From Protoeuglena noctilucae (lineage: Eukaryota > Chlorophyta > Pedinophyceae > Marsupiomonadales > Marsupiomonadaceae): 64,000 nt of DNA. The stretch covers positions 654,598-718,597 of the forward strand of contig OY253688.1 in NCBI GenBank assembly GCA_958009085.1. Direction: 5' to 3'. The notes beneath the pieces were generated by a model. It saw only the letters and a list, made by a program, of their open reading frames with translations. It did no database searches and was not told the origin of the DNA. Below are positions 1 through 11,894 of this stretch, in pieces. Numbering within the stretch: position 1 is the first letter of the stretch; the number at the start of each line of letters is the position of its first letter. The position numbers and the translations under genes are program-made.

Positions 1-734
1 GTGAATGCCAGCGTAAGCGTGGTAGACCAGGTGAGACATGGAAGGGGTCAGAACAAAGAAGCAATACTTGTTTTCTCCAAGTTAGGTTATGGCTTCACCT
101 ATGTATCGCTCATGTCCCCTATTCCCACCTTCCCAGGTGGCCGCGATGGTGCAGCGTTTTGAGGACCGTCATTTGGGGTCGGCGCAGCTGAGATTCGATG
201 CCGAGACGGTGGCGGCGGAGGACCCCTCGCAGCTGCAGGACCTTTCAAATATCGGGAGGGCGGTGGCGGAGGTGAGGGGGTGGTAGATGGGGTGGTGGGG
301 TGCGTATGGAGTGGCGGAGGTGAGGGGGATGGTGTTTACTGGTTACTGAGGGCGGTGGGGTGGGGACTGATAGTGGATTTGTCTAACATTGGCAGGGCGG
401 TGGCTGAGCTGAGGGAGATCAGGTGGTGGTGGAGATGGGGTGGTGGTGGGTGGGTTGGGGTGGGGTGGGTGGGGCGGTGATGGATGGGGTGGGAATGGAA
501 TGGTGGGGTGGTTGGCATGTGGTGGTGGTGTCGCGGTGGTGACACAACAGGCAACAAATTTGAGTGGGAGTGGCAGTGATTGCGCGTGTGTGCTCTCTCA
601 ATGCCTCAGCATGACACTCTCGTGTTACACACTCGCAGCGTTACCTGGGCAAGGACGCCAAGCAGAAGAAGATAAGGCAGCAGGCGGAGCGGTGGATGGA
701 GGAACACGCGGAGATGATCGCAAGGGGGGTGTAG
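1..734 (+). CDS. 3' end of an unrecognised, helix-rich protein gene (5' part outside window)
   Basis: Two exons can be supported. The first is 137-271, preceded by a C-rich acceptor ending in cag and followed by gtgagg; it is 135 nt and phase 0. The last is 639-734, with stop TAG at 732-734. Together they encode about 76 residues, starting VAAMVQRFEDRHLG and ending RWMEEHAEMIARGV. The C-terminus is rich in K, Q, E and R and probably helical or coiled coil. The 367-nt intron between them holds a second, diverged copy of the exon end (376-410) whose donor has mutated from gtgagg to ctgagg. Upstream exons lie before the window. I do not recognise the family. Confidence 0.5.
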
Positions 735-1440
735 TGGGGGTATAGTGTGAGGGGGCTAGAGGGGTGGGGCAGAGGCGTGTGCGATAGCGGTAGCGGTAGC
801 GGTGGGGGTGAGTCCAACAGCAGTCACGCTTTGCGCGATGGCCGCCACGCTGTGTGCGGTAGCGGTGCGTTGGGGGCCACGCTGTGTGCAACAGCTGCTA
901 GGCTGCGTGCGATGACACATGTCCATGCTGATAGCGACCGCAGCAATCCAATGTGTTTTGAGTTTCACCTTAGCCTAGCCGGACCACAGCCATTCCCGCG
1001 CGCTCATTTCAAGCTTGCGCAGAAGCGAGATGTGTTATTGCAAACGCCAGATGGCACAGATGAGTCATTGCAAACGCCAGCTGCGTATATGCCACGCACA
1101 GCTGCGTCCCACATACGCGCTGTATGCTGGACATGCCCGGCGCAGCACGATACATGAAAGACGCAGCACAATACGTGCCAGTTGCAGCACCCGCAGCTGC
1201 ATCCATATGCAAGCCGCTGCTACACACATGCCAGCCGCAGTCGCACCACCCAGTAGTCCCCACACAGCCCCACCGGCGTGCCAGAGACCGCCACAGAGCC
1301 CGCCAAATCCCCGCCCTGCTCTTCCCGTCCTGCAACTCCCACAAACTGCCCACCGAGAAACCACATCTGCCGTGCCCGCACGCGCCTCCCATCCCACGCA
1401 CCCACCCCACCGTCCCCCTCCCAGCCCAGCACCCCCCCAA
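735..1440. other. intergenic, no gene seen
   Basis: No spliced or unspliced reading frame here has protein-like character; open frames on both strands reflect high GC. Short direct repeats are visible: a GGTAGC-type run near 785-805 and repeats containing tgcaaacgccag around 1035-1085. The segment lies between the tail of the first gene and the 3' end of the minus-strand ankyrin gene, so it should contain both terminators. Confidence 0.4.
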
Positions 1441-3173
1441 TCATCTGCGTCGCTGCCCCCGCACCCGCCTCACCATCTCCAGCAAATCGGCTGCCCAGCG
1501 CCTGCGCTCTTCGGCCTCCGCCACCACCCGCCGCACCAGCCCAGGCTCCTCGCCCGTGTTGACCAGGTCCGCGCCGCGGTCAGCGGACCGCATCACCAGC
1601 TCGTGATCCGCGGGCGGGGATGCCGCAACATAGATGGGCGTCTTGCCCTCCCCATCGCGCGCCTCCAGGTCCGTTCCGGCGTCCACCAGCAGGTCCACGC
1701 ACTCCGCGTGCCCGACGTTGTGCAAAGGCGTCCCACCGCAATCGTCCGCGACGTTCGGGTCCGCCCCCGCCGCCAGCAGCAGCCGCGTCAGCTCCACCGC
1801 CACCCGCTCCTCCAAATGCCCTCCCCCCGCGAAGTGGAGAGGCGTCACGCCCATGCCTTCCTCGTCTCTAAAGTTGACGTCCGCGCCCAGCTCGATAAAC
1901 GCACGGACCAAATCCACATGGCCGCCCATGCAAGCCCACTGCAGAGGGGACTCGCTGTACCCGTCGCTCTGCACGCTCGCCCCGCGCGATGCCAGAAACC
2001 GCACCACCTCGGGAGTCTTGGCGTAGTGCATCGCGTTGAGACGGTCCATGGTCGTCGCATGCACGTCCGCACCCAGGCCAATGAGGATCTCCAGTTGGGA
2101 AACGTCGCCGTTGATGGCTGCGACGTGGAGGGGGGTGAAGCCACCAGAGTCGCGGCCGTTGACGTCCGCCCCCGCCTCCACCAGCCGCCGGAAGATGCCC
2201 GGCGTCGGCATGCCCTTGCAGACCATCCCAAGCGCGTCGTCGCCGGTCGGCCCGAGCTTGGCCGACGCTCCCGCCTCCAGCAGCGCCTCCACCACCGCCT
2301 CGTGGCCCCAGCACGCGGCGTGCACCAGCGCCGTCACGCGCCGCACATAAGGCGTGCCCTCGATGTCCACCTGCGCCCCCGCTGCCAGGCACGCCTTGAC
2401 TGCAGCCAGGCGCCCCCATATCGCGCAATACGTCAGCACCGGCCATGAGTTGTGCAGCCTCCGGTTGATGTCCGCACCCATCGCCACGGCCGTCCGCACA
2501 TCCGCGCCGCCTCCTCCTCGCCCACCGCAAACTCCCATTGCAGCCTGCCGTCCGCATTGCGCCCCGCCGGCCGCAGCGCCCGCACCGCCAGCATCAGCGG
2601 CGACTGGTCGACGTCATCCAACGTTGGCAGATTCCACGAGATGCCGTTGAAGTCCGGCCCCTCCGCCACCAGCATGGCGAGCCACCACAGCCCCAGGCTC
2701 GCCAAGTGGTGCGCGTGCGACCCACCCATCGCGAACACCGCCACAGGGCCAGGATAGAGCATGAAGTTGGGCACACAGTGGCGTATCTGGAAGTCCCTGC
2801 GCGTATCCTCCCGCTTGTCCTTTGCCGTAGCGCGGACGCCCCAGGCCCGCCACGTCTGGTCGACCTCGTCGCGCATCTCCCACGACACCTGCCGCGCCGA
2901 CGTCGCGTCGCGCAGCGGCACCAGCCGCAGGATCGCGCGGTGCACCTTCCCCGGCAGGTCGTCCCACCCTGCGCAAGCGACCGGGCCACGCAGCGTGTCA
3001 TCGCGACCCAGCCGAAAAGCGATGCGACGGCGGACGGCCTCGTTGCAGCGGCGCCTCACCCACGTGCGGACCCGTCCGCTTCTCCTCCTGCTAAGGCGAT
3101 TGCTTGCCCTTCGCACCGCCCGGCATCGCGTCCCGCCTGCGCGCACGCCGCCCCGCAACGGTTCTCGCTGCAA
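1441..3173 (-). CDS. F-box / ankyrin-repeat protein, probably frameshifted
   Basis: The 5' frame (3173 down to about 2490) has a basic N-terminus and then an F-box-like helix set starting WDDLPGKVHRAIL, with the typical PLRD and ARQVS pattern. A second frame (2538 down to 1441) carries about eight ankyrin repeats with clear TPLHVAA, TPLHFAG and ADVN motifs, the last ending near GQRRR. The two frames overlap at about 2490-2538 and differ by one base. The ankyrin repeat containing GADINRRLHNSW needs both frames. No credible intron resolves it, so this is either a 1-nt sequence error or a recently broken gene. F-box/ankyrin proteins are usually SCF ubiquitin-ligase substrate adaptors; that role is inferred. 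The start at 3173 is simply the first ATG in the open frame. Confidence 0.65.
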
Positions 3174-3751
3174 CTACACAGGCCAATGGACAGCGCGAGC
3201 GCATCAGCCGCCTCGATGTCGGCCCCGTCCTGCCGCTAAGTTCCATGATAACTCACGAGTCCTTCAGCCGGCTCCGTCTGCCTTAAAAAGATGCGGCGCG
3301 GACGCTCCGGTTGCCTCAAGCTTCGTGACGTGAGAAGGCCGTCCGAGCTCACACCGCTCGTGCGCTGGCGCCCGATGGCTCAGGCTTGCATCCGACGACT
3401 CGCGAGATGTGCGCTGGGCCGGGCCCGAGTCCTGCGAACGGTCGGAGGGCCGCGCGGGGGAGGCCCCGAGTCGGTTGCGCGCCAGGCCTGCGCAGGAGTG
3501 CCGCCGTCTGCGGCGATGAGCGGACCGACCGGGCCATCCATCAGAGCATGTCTCCAGTCGCGTCCCTGCACCCGACGATTGCCCCGGGATGCGCGCAGGC
3601 AGCCTCGGCGTCGATGCGCGTCATTCTTCAGTCCTACCCTCTGATCTATCGGGATAACATGGGTCCCCGTTTATCGGATGTCATCGTTGCACGGCCATCC
3701 AGTGCACCATCAATCGCAAATTGCTATCGCTGTGCGCTGTTCCTCGACTCT
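3174..3751. other. intergenic, no gene seen
   Basis: This is the upstream region of the F-box/ankyrin gene and the downstream region of the 3752-4620 gene, both minus strand. Open frames on either strand lack recognisable motifs. I found no counterpart here of the last two exons of the 4981-6460 paralogue. Confidence 0.35.
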
Positions 3752-4620
3752 TCACAACGACGCCAGGACGGTGGTCCACAAGGGGTTCAAGAGGGCGAGG
3801 ATCTCGTGCACCTCTTCCACCGACGCGGAATTGTCATCTGCGGCGAGAGGCGAGACGGAAGGCATGACAGCAGTTGCGTCGAGGCCACAACATGGCGCGC
3901 AGGAGTCCTCGTCCCAGGGCTCTCACCGTCGTCGTCGATGATGTCCATGACCGCCTGCGCGACGCAGTGGCCGTAGATCCTGTCGCCGCGCTGCACGGCG
4001 GTCTTGGGCGTGTAGGCCTCCACCACCTCGGCCAAATCCGTGGCGCAGACCTCGTCTGATGCGGACACGTCGTCCATCAAGGAGTCCGTGGCGCTGCGGG
4101 CAGTCGCAGAAGGGTCGTTCAACAGTAAATCCGCGACACTTTGGGCGGTCCTGAGGGAGGGGCTAGGATTGGAGGATAGGCGTGAGGGCCGACCGCATTG
4201 CCGCGCGATGCAGTTGGGGGCCGCCTCGGCCTCACCACACCGTCAGCCTTGCCATAGCGTCGCGGAGACCGCGGAGAGCGTTCTTGTCGAAGCATATCTC
4301 TGCGAGGGGGTGGAGAGGGTGCTCGCAAAAAGCGACACGGTTTGGGCCAAAACGCACGCGCAGTTTCGCTGCCGACGAAGCACGCAGATGTACGCAGAAT
4401 GCCATTTTATTTACAAATCAGCGCAGACAAATCGGAAGCGCGGCGTGACGAGCGCGCCGGTGGCCTCCGCATGCTCTCGCATGTCACCCTCCTGATCCTG
4501 CTCCCAGGGCGACTGGTTGGCCAGCTTCACCGCCGAAACCAGCACGGAGTTGACGGCCATCGCGGGAACGGCCAGCGCCGCGCCCACTAGCGCGGCCAGG
4601 GCGGTCTTCCTCGACAACAT
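3752..4620 (-). CDS. secreted EF-hand-like protein, tandem copy B (149 aa)
   Basis: Four exons: 4488-4620, 4236-4299, 3927-4093 and 3752-3837. They total 450 nt with consistent phases and GT-AG borders. The protein starts with a classic signal peptide (LAALVGAALAVPAMA). A conserved block follows with CFDKNALRGLRDA, then SASDEVC, then HCVAQAVMDIID running into a run of acidic residues. That run matches a calcium-binding EF-hand loop (acidic positions 1, 3 and 5, Glu at 12). Exon 2 is exactly 64 nt, as in the neighbour at 4981-6460, and the Cys pattern and splice phases match, so the two are tandem paralogues. This copy lacks the intron that splits exon 3 of its neighbour and ends earlier. An alternative donor exists just before the stop, so extra 3' exons are possible. 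Function unknown beyond secretion and likely Ca2+ binding (inferred). Confidence 0.68.
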
Positions 4621-4980
4621 GGCTGCCTGGGTATGCTGTGCGGTGGTGGCAGCAGAGGGATGGGAACTGGAGGGCTACGGCTCGCACGCGCGCTGTGAAG
4701 CCGGCTACATGCAGTCAGAAACCTGTCCCTGGCAAGTAGCAGCCCGAGACGCAAATCCCCGTGAGTGAAAGCGCCCAATAACGGTTTTAGTATCCCCTAC
4801 CGGCGTCCGGAGGGTATGGGCATCCCGCAGAACTGCTCGGGTGTGCACGCATGCCGCGCTTCTCATTGCCCAGAGCCTGTCGCGCGCGAAGGCCGCGCCG
4901 CCCACCAAGTCTGGATCATTTCAACGCGAGCAGCCCTAGCTACACTGCTATCCGCAACGATCACTAGCCACGCGCGAGCA

Positions 4981-6460
4981 TCAGCACTGCGCATCCACGA
5001 GCTCCCCGAGCTCCTCCTCGTTCTCCTCGATGTAGTCGATGATGCTGCCTGCGGACATCGAACCAGAGAGACCGTCCGCAGTCGCGCCCGTCGCGTTCGG
5101 CGGACGCCGCGGCGCTGTCGCGAAACGACAGCCGAGGCGGCGCCACCCTGCCACACTCACCGATCTTGTGCACGTCCTCGGGGCAGAAGTAGTTCTTGCC
5201 CAGCGACTGCGTGAGCAGGATGTCGATGGCGCTGCGGGGGAGGCGGCGGGGGGGGTCCTGGATCACGCTGACGGACAAGCGGCCGTGTGCCCAAGCCAGG
5301 CATACAGCACAGTTCGCGCTCGCACCAGCTGATCTCCTTGACCTCGCGGGGGCTCATGTCGAAGAGGTCGGGGGCGATTAGGACGAAGTCGGCCACCTCG
5401 CCAGCCGACGCGCAGCCATCGCCTGCGGGGCGGGGGCGAGCAGGGTGTGGGGCAGCGCCTCCCGCGGGCGTGCCCGGGGCGCGAGATCGGTCAACCGCAT
5501 CACGTCGCGTCACTCACCGTCGGTGTCGATGATGGGCATGAGCGCGGTCGTCACGCACTCGCCCACAGCCTCCCCGACCGTGCGGACCTGGTCCGACTCG
5601 TCTGCGGGCGCACGTGCGCACGAAGAGGGATCGCGCTGCGCCCGCCACTGCGCACTACATCTGCTCAGGTGAGCGCGGGCATGGCACTCGCCCATCATCA
5701 TGAACTCCATCATCTTGCCCTGGATGTTCATGCACAGCTCGTCCGAGTCGCTCAGGTAGTCCATCACGGCCTCCGTCGAGCTGCAAAAGCGGCCACTAGC
5801 CTCCCCTTGAGCGGATATGCGCGCGGGAGCTGCTGGCGTGACCCACGCCGCGCGCGCGGGGGCGAGAGATGGCTTCATCTCTCACCAGGTGATGAAGTCG
5901 AGCGCGGCGTCGCGGACGGCGCGGACGCCGTCCTTGGGAAGGCAAACATCTGCAGGGACCAGAGAGGGGGGCGGCGCGCGGTCAGTCCCATGTCGGCACG
6001 CAGAACACCCAGTTGGTGGACGGGTCAACGGCCGTCCCCCGCGGCTGGCGGGGGCCCGGAAACGGGCACAGCCGCCGCATCCCGGAACAATGATCGCCCT
6101 TCTTCGACGACGTCGGACCGATCGGGGGCGGGGGACGTCGGGATGCGCGGCAAGGCCACCCGACGACATGCGCGCCCCCTGCCGCTCGGAGGGCATCGCG
6201 TGCGCCCTTGCCATCGGCCCGGGGGATTGAAAAGCTCAAAATCTGCGCGCCAGGCGCGCAATCCCCCGACCCCGACGCGCGGTGCGCCGCGCCGGGGCCG
6301 CGGTTGGCTGAGGGGTCGCAGAAGCGCGCGCGGCCTCACCCGACGGGTCCTGGTCGCCGTTCATGACCACGAGAGCCGTGGCGACGTGGTCGCGGACGGC
6401 CAGCGCGGGGAAGGCCAGAGCGGACGCCGCGAGGGCGCCGATGACAGCCTTGCGCATCAT
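4981..6460 (-). CDS. secreted EF-hand-like protein, tandem copy A (197 aa)
   Basis: Seven exons: 6340-6460, 5886-5949, 5692-5780, 5518-5601, 5326-5422, 5161-5231 and 4981-5048. They sum to 594 nt in frame. An N-terminal signal peptide (AVIGALAASALAFPALA) is followed by a Cys-containing helical region and a near-canonical EF-hand loop, DTDGDGCASAGE, whose codons are split by an intron. The C-terminus is acidic, ending LVDAQC. Eight Cys residues suggest disulfides. Intron 3 starts with GC (gcgagt at 5691 reading down) instead of GT. The protein shares its first two exon structures, cysteines and EF-hand position with copy B at 3752-4620. Expected to be secreted or lumenal and to bind calcium; the family itself is not one I recognise. 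Confidence 0.7.
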
Positions 6461-7263
6461 GGTAGCGACGTGGAGGTGAGCGAGGGAAGGTAACGAGCGA
6501 GATGTGGCCGGGGCAGGGCGCGTAACCGGGTCAAGCCTTCCCCAAAACCGGGAGGGTAAGGGGTCCCCCGAGGGTTAACACTAACGGTTGACTGGGCACG
6601 CTCAGGGCCCCCGCGGATGCACATGCGCGCAATCTAGGCGTGTCGGAACATTGCAGAGCTCTCGGGGACGCGCCTGTCTCTCTGCATGCATCTCCGAGCA
6701 TGTCACGAGAAGCGAGCTGGACAGGTGCGGCTCGCGACGACTTCATCGAGCGTGGGGGCCCCACGCGCGCTGGAATCCGCGCGCTTGCACGCGCGCGACG
6801 CGCCTGAGATGCTGCACGCGCCCACTGGTCACCAGGGCCACGCCCCGCGCGTCTCTCCGCGGAGCCGCGGTGGCCACCTGCGCTTGCTGTTCTCCGGTAT
6901 TCATTTGCACCCTGCTCACGGACGCGCAAGGCTTTTCGCCGCTCCACGCGGGCCTCCCGCAGCCTCATACCAGAGTCAACCCCCTGGAAGCTGACTGCGG
7001 GGCCCTGCTGAGCCCGCAGACGGCAAAGCCTTGTTTCTATCATGTCGTGTGGAGGGTGTCCCCTGCGCGCGTGCCGGTGGTGCTTTCCTTTGTTTCACTC
7101 ACGCTTTCGCACTCGCAAGCGGGGGTGGGGCCGCGGACGCCGCGCCTAGACCGCAACGCCCTACTTTCCCCTCCCTCGTGACGCCATGCCTGCAGGGCGG
7201 GGGCAGGCGGAGGACGCGGAATGTGTGCCGCTCCCCTTCGTGTCGGCCTGCTGCCCGCCCCAG
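6461..7263. other. divergent intergenic region between secreted-protein and kinase genes
   Basis: About 800 nt between the start of the minus-strand secreted gene and the start of the plus-strand kinase. It should hold both promoters. No clear TATA box or protein-like frame is seen. An in-frame ATG at 7186 would add 26 residues to the kinase N-terminus. Confidence 0.35.
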
Positions 7264-10200
7264 ATGGCCGCCCATGCGTCGTGGACGGTGGACCGCTTCA
7301 TCCGACTTCAGAAAATTGGCGAGGGATTTGCCAGTCACGTGTTTTTGGCAATCGACACGCTCGGCCGCATGCGCGTCGCGCTGAAGGTGCGTCGCAGCTC
7401 CGCAGATGCTCGCCGCGCGGCGCCGCGGCTCTGCGACGCGTCACCTTGGCAATGCCGCGTTTCTTCCTCTCAGATATACCAGAAAAAGAACCTGACCCCG
7501 GCGCTGCTGGCGTCGGTGCGCCACGAGGTGTCGGTGCATGGCCGCATCGTCCACCCGCACGTCCTGCCCCTCCTGGCCGCGTTCGAGGACGGCGGCTATC
7601 TGTGCATTATCACGTGGTGAGCACGCGACGAACTGCATCCGGGCGGAGCTCCCAGGGACTTCGCAGCCGCAGCGCCCGCACAACTGCACTTGGCGCGCTG
7701 GCTCCCACTGTCCCGCACGGCTTGTTGCAAACACCTGGTCCCATTACATACACGATTACATACATGTCTAATTCCGCGTTTCTGCCCTGCGCACCCAGCG
7801 TCGCGGAGAACTCGGACCTCTTCCGCCGCCTCCCCGACATCCGCCGTGACGAGCCGACGGTGGTCAAGCACATCCTGGGGCCCCTGCTCTCGGCCCTCGC
7901 GTCGCTCCACATTGCGGGGTACATCCACAGGGACATCAAGCCAGAAAACATCATGCTGCAGGTGCAACATGCTGCGCGCATGTTGCACCCGAGGTTCTCG
8001 GGTTGCGCGCACTTTGCACACGAGGTTGCACGCTCCGATAGCAGAGCTGCTGGGGAGACGCAAACACGCGCAGGGTTGCCTGCACGCTCCCATTCCCGCC
8101 CCTCTTCCCGCCCTCATTGGCCTTACACCCTGCTCTGCGCTCACCGCCTGCACCCCCACTCCCACCCCCACTCCCGCACCCACTCCCACCCCCACCCTCA
8201 CTGCCACCCCCACTCCAACCCTCACTCCCACTCCCACCCTCACCGCCCCACCCTTCCCCCCTCCCCCCAGGGCTCCCACGCGCTCCTCGCGGACTTTGGC
8301 TTCGCTATCTGCCACCGCCGCCGCCGCGCGCTCACCCGCCTGGGCACGCTCCAATTCATGGCGCCTGAGGTGGTCTTGAACGACCCGCACGACAAAGCCA
8401 CGCATCGCGACGCGGTGCCGCGGGGCGTGCGCCTGCCTTACTCGGAGACGGTCGACGTGTGGGCGTTGGGGGTGGTGGCGTTCGAGTGCATGACGGGCGC
8501 GCTGCCCTTCACGGGGACCACCGAGGACGACGTGGTGGACGCGGTGCTGAGGACGAGGCCGCAGTACCCGGGGACGCTCAGGTGAGGGGGAGAGGGAGTG
8601 GGGGAGTGAGGGTGGCAGAGTGGTAGCAGCAGTGAGAGTGAGGGTAGCGAGCGTCATGACCAAGAGTAAGCGTCTTACATGCAATCGTCTGCATCGTATG
8701 GTCACTGTTCACCCTTCGCAGTCGCGAGGCGGTGGAGCTCCTGAAAGTGTGTTATAAAATCATGACCGGTGTCATCGTGTCAATTATGCTGGTCACACTT
8801 CTCGTTATTATTGCAGTCGCGAGGCGGTGGAGTTCCTGGACCTGTGCCTGGCATACGACCCCGGCAAGCGAGGATCGGCCGTCGACCTCTACTACCACCC
8901 CTTCGTGAGTGTCACACGGACGGGCGATGGGCTGGCTGGGCACGCTCCCACGTGCACGTTCACGCACATCATCCCACTCAGCACATGTGCCAGCTGCGCT
9001 TCTCAACAGCACGTCTGTCCATGACATGACGTCACCCCAGCTGCACTGTTAACAGCCAGAGACGCCATGCCATGCGCACGCATCATCGCACATCGTCAGC
9101 GCCTCAAACGCTCCTGCTGGCTCCCACCCCACCCGATCCACCCCGCCACGCTCCTTCCTCCCCCTCACTCAGATCCGCAAGCACATGCCCCGCGACAACT
9201 GGCACAAGCTGGAGCCGTCTAATTGGGCATCCCCCGAGGCATCTGCCACCGCCATGGCAGCCTTTCCCGCCCTCGTGCCCTCCATGTGCCAGGTGAGCCT
9301 GCGACATGAGAACTGCCAGACACTTGCCGTACGGACTGCGGAATGCGAGAGTCACTCGTCGGAGTTAGCTTCGATCACCACGAGCTGACTGCGGCCGATC
9401 AGCGCAAGCGATTCGCATGGCATGAGACGCCACCACTCATCCCCCTCGCCCCCCCACCCCCTCCATCCCTCCTCTCTCACCTCGCTCCCTGACCCCACTC
9501 CCTCCTCCCCTGCCCCCCAGGCCCCCCCGCCAGTCACTGCAGATGACGGCGCTGACCCCGACCCCCGCACCCCCTCCGCCATCCGCCGCGCATGCGGCTC
9601 CTTCGCTCGCCCCAACCACGAGCCGGACACGCTCACTATCGGCGGCCAGCGGGACCGGTTCCGCGCCCAGCACTCCCAGTTCCAATCCAACCTGCCCCTA
9701 CCGCCGCCCTCGGTGGCGGGGTCGGCTGCCAACTCCCTGCCCATGGGGAACGCCCCGATGCCCTGGGGCCCGCCCACGCGCGACTGGAGCGACCCCGCCA
9801 ACGCCCCGCTCAGCCCCGGCCGCGCCGCACTGCCACCCGTCCGTGTGTGTGCCGGCGACCCTACAAGCGACCTCCGTGCCCGCGCAGTCCAGGGCTCATT
9901 CGCCCAGGCAGCCGCCGCGGCGGTCCACAAGTCCGCGCTCAGCTCCCCCGCGCTCGCCTCCACCCGCGTCCGGCCCAACCCGCGCGCCCCCCAAGTCGCG
10001 CCTGTCGACTCCGGGCAGTCGGCCACCGCCCCCGCACCCTCGGGGCGCAGCTCGGGCATGCTGGGGATCGGGCTCTGGCGCAGCCTCTCCCGGGGCGTGC
10101 GGCCCGCGCCGGCGGGCGTGCTACGGGGCACAGTGTCTGCCGAGGGGGGCGCCAGTGACCGGACCACGCTTTCGGGGGACGTGGCGTGCGTGGGGGGTGG

Positions 10201-10563
10201 GTCCGTGGGCCGGGCGCTGCGCCTGGCGGACGCCGGGCCGTCCACGGTGGAGGGCGGGGTGCTTGAAACGGTCGAGTCGGGGCAGATTCTGACGCCAGAG
10301 GCGTTTAAGGCGGCGAGGGCCGCGGGGGGGAGCAAGGGTGCGAGGGGGAAGGTGAGGGCGCGATGGGGTGGGTGGGGAGTGACGGGGTGGTGAGGGCATG
10401 GCCGGGTTGTTACGGGACATAGCGGTGGGGGTGGGAACAGTGCGGGTGTGCAGCATAGGCTCGTTTGCACATCACCACCTCACACCTTGTACTCGCCTCA
10501 CCTCGCCTCACCCTGCCTCTCTCGCAGGGTTTCTTCCAACGCATGTTCGGTTGTTTGGGTTGA
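7264..10563 (+). CDS. Ser/Thr protein kinase, tandem copy 1 (604 aa)
   Basis: Eight exons: 7264-7386, 7474-7616, 7799-7961, 8271-8581, 8817-8904, 9173-9292, 9521-10351 and 10528-10563. They sum to 1815 nt. The kinase domain occupies about residues 10-260. It has the glycine-rich loop IGEGFASHV, ATP-anchoring Lys in RVALK (about 41), catalytic HRDIKPEN (about 132-139), DFG (about 151), GTLQFMAPE and TVDVWALGVVAFE. All catalytic residues are present, so it should be active. The large seventh exon encodes a Pro/Ala/Ser/Gly-rich tail, and the last exon adds FFQRMFGCLG. The HRD/RRDE/APE context loosely resembles algal Aurora-like or CAMK-type kinases; no finer assignment is safe. The intron before exon 5 contains an echo of that exon's first ~28 nt. 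It heads a three-gene tandem array. Confidence 0.8.
8716..8744 (+). repeat. intronic echo of kinase 1 exon 5 start
   Basis: The acceptor cag plus about 24 following bases (tcgcgaggcggtggag...) repeat the true exon start at 8811-8839 with few differences. The copy then diverges and would run out of frame with the conserved kinase sequence, so it is probably not used. Confidence 0.75.
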
Positions 10564-11894
10564 ATCGCTTTCGGCCCCACCCACGATGTTTCTCGACTTT
10601 GCTTGTAGCAGCCCCTCCACATCATGCATGTGCTATGTTCGGTACGCCCACGCCCGCCCCCGACATTGGGGGACCAGCCTGGGCTGCCGACTTGCTGAGA
10701 TGAGATGCCGGCTGTTCTGTTCGTTTCCATCCATGCTGGAAACAATAGGTTTTTACCAGCCTTGCACCACCGTGGGGAGCTTGTCATGCTGGGGCCCTTT
10801 ACGCTGCACCTGCTACCGTGCAGCCCGTTTCCTGCAGCTGCCGCCCGCAGTCAGCATCGTGGCCTAGCCCCAGCAGCCAGTAAGCTCTCGCTGTCCCGCA
10901 CACAGCGCTTTTCCCGCCGCAGCCAGGCCGTAGGTTCGATCTCTTGCCTGCCGCTCAGCGCCCGTTCGCTTTTAGGACTGCGGCTAGGTGCGCCCGCCGG
11001 TCTCATGCGACCGCCGCGACCGCTCCGTGTTTCCTGTGTGCCTTTCCGCTGTATCATCTTGGGCCTGAGAGACACGCAAGCTGCCTTAGCCTTCCTCGCT
11101 GCCCCTCGCGCACGCGCCTTGATGCGTGACCTGATCTCCAGCCTGCGCCCCTTGTCGCCACACTGCAGACGGCGGGCCTTTCCTCGTTTCTTTGGGAGCT
11201 TTCCTCGACCTTCCTGTGTGCCGCACGAGCGCCAGTCTGGCTGTGGCCGGGGCACTCGAGTGGCAGCGAGGGAGCGAAAGCTGCGCTAGTTATCTGTTCG
11301 TCCCTTTGAAAAGCACAGTTTGACGGGCGGGCGGGGGCGCGGACTCGCGTAGAGGGCGCGGGAGGACGAGCATGCGGACAGAGGCTGCCTCCCGCAGCGA
11401 GCCCTCGCTCGGGGGGGCGACGGATCGGCAAGGTGCCGCGAGTAGGTGAGGCAGAACTGACAATGCGCATGCCTCGACGGTCGAGCTATACTGCGAATCC
11501 AGCGTGCCAGACTTTCCCGGCACGGAGCGCGCCAGGCGCTTCGGGGCGTCGGCGGCTGCGTGGTGCACTTGTGAATACTAACTTGGGGAGGAGGCCTCTC
11601 CTGTGCGCGCCTCGTTGTGTCGCGTGGGCGACTTCCGGCGTGACCGAAACGTGGGCGGCGTTATCTCGACGCAGAGCGTCCCGCTCGCCCATTCAGCGGC
11701 GCTATTTGTGGATTTAACACACGTATGCGTGCCGCAACCCAGGAGTTGTCCGTCGAGTTTGCATTTCATGGAACCCACGTGCCAGGCGTTTGACCATCTG
11801 CAGTTGCGAGGACACCTCGCCGCGATTGGAGGTTCTGGCGCCCATCGTCGGCACAAGCTGCACACAGATCGTCGGCGCCTCGTGTCCCCCGACC
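10564..11894. other. intergenic, no gene seen
   Basis: About 1.3 kb between kinase copies 1 and 2. Open frames on both strands are compositional. No tRNA, repeat family or conserved motif was recognised. The promoter of kinase 2 should lie at its right end. Confidence 0.35.

Noticed and set aside
1015-2448. 477-codon plus-strand open frame
   Set aside because: It is antisense to the ankyrin repeats, has no motifs, and is explained by high GC in third positions.
9352-10470. 372-codon minus-strand open frame
   Set aside because: Antisense to the low-complexity kinase 1 tail; Pro/Ser/Ala composition only.
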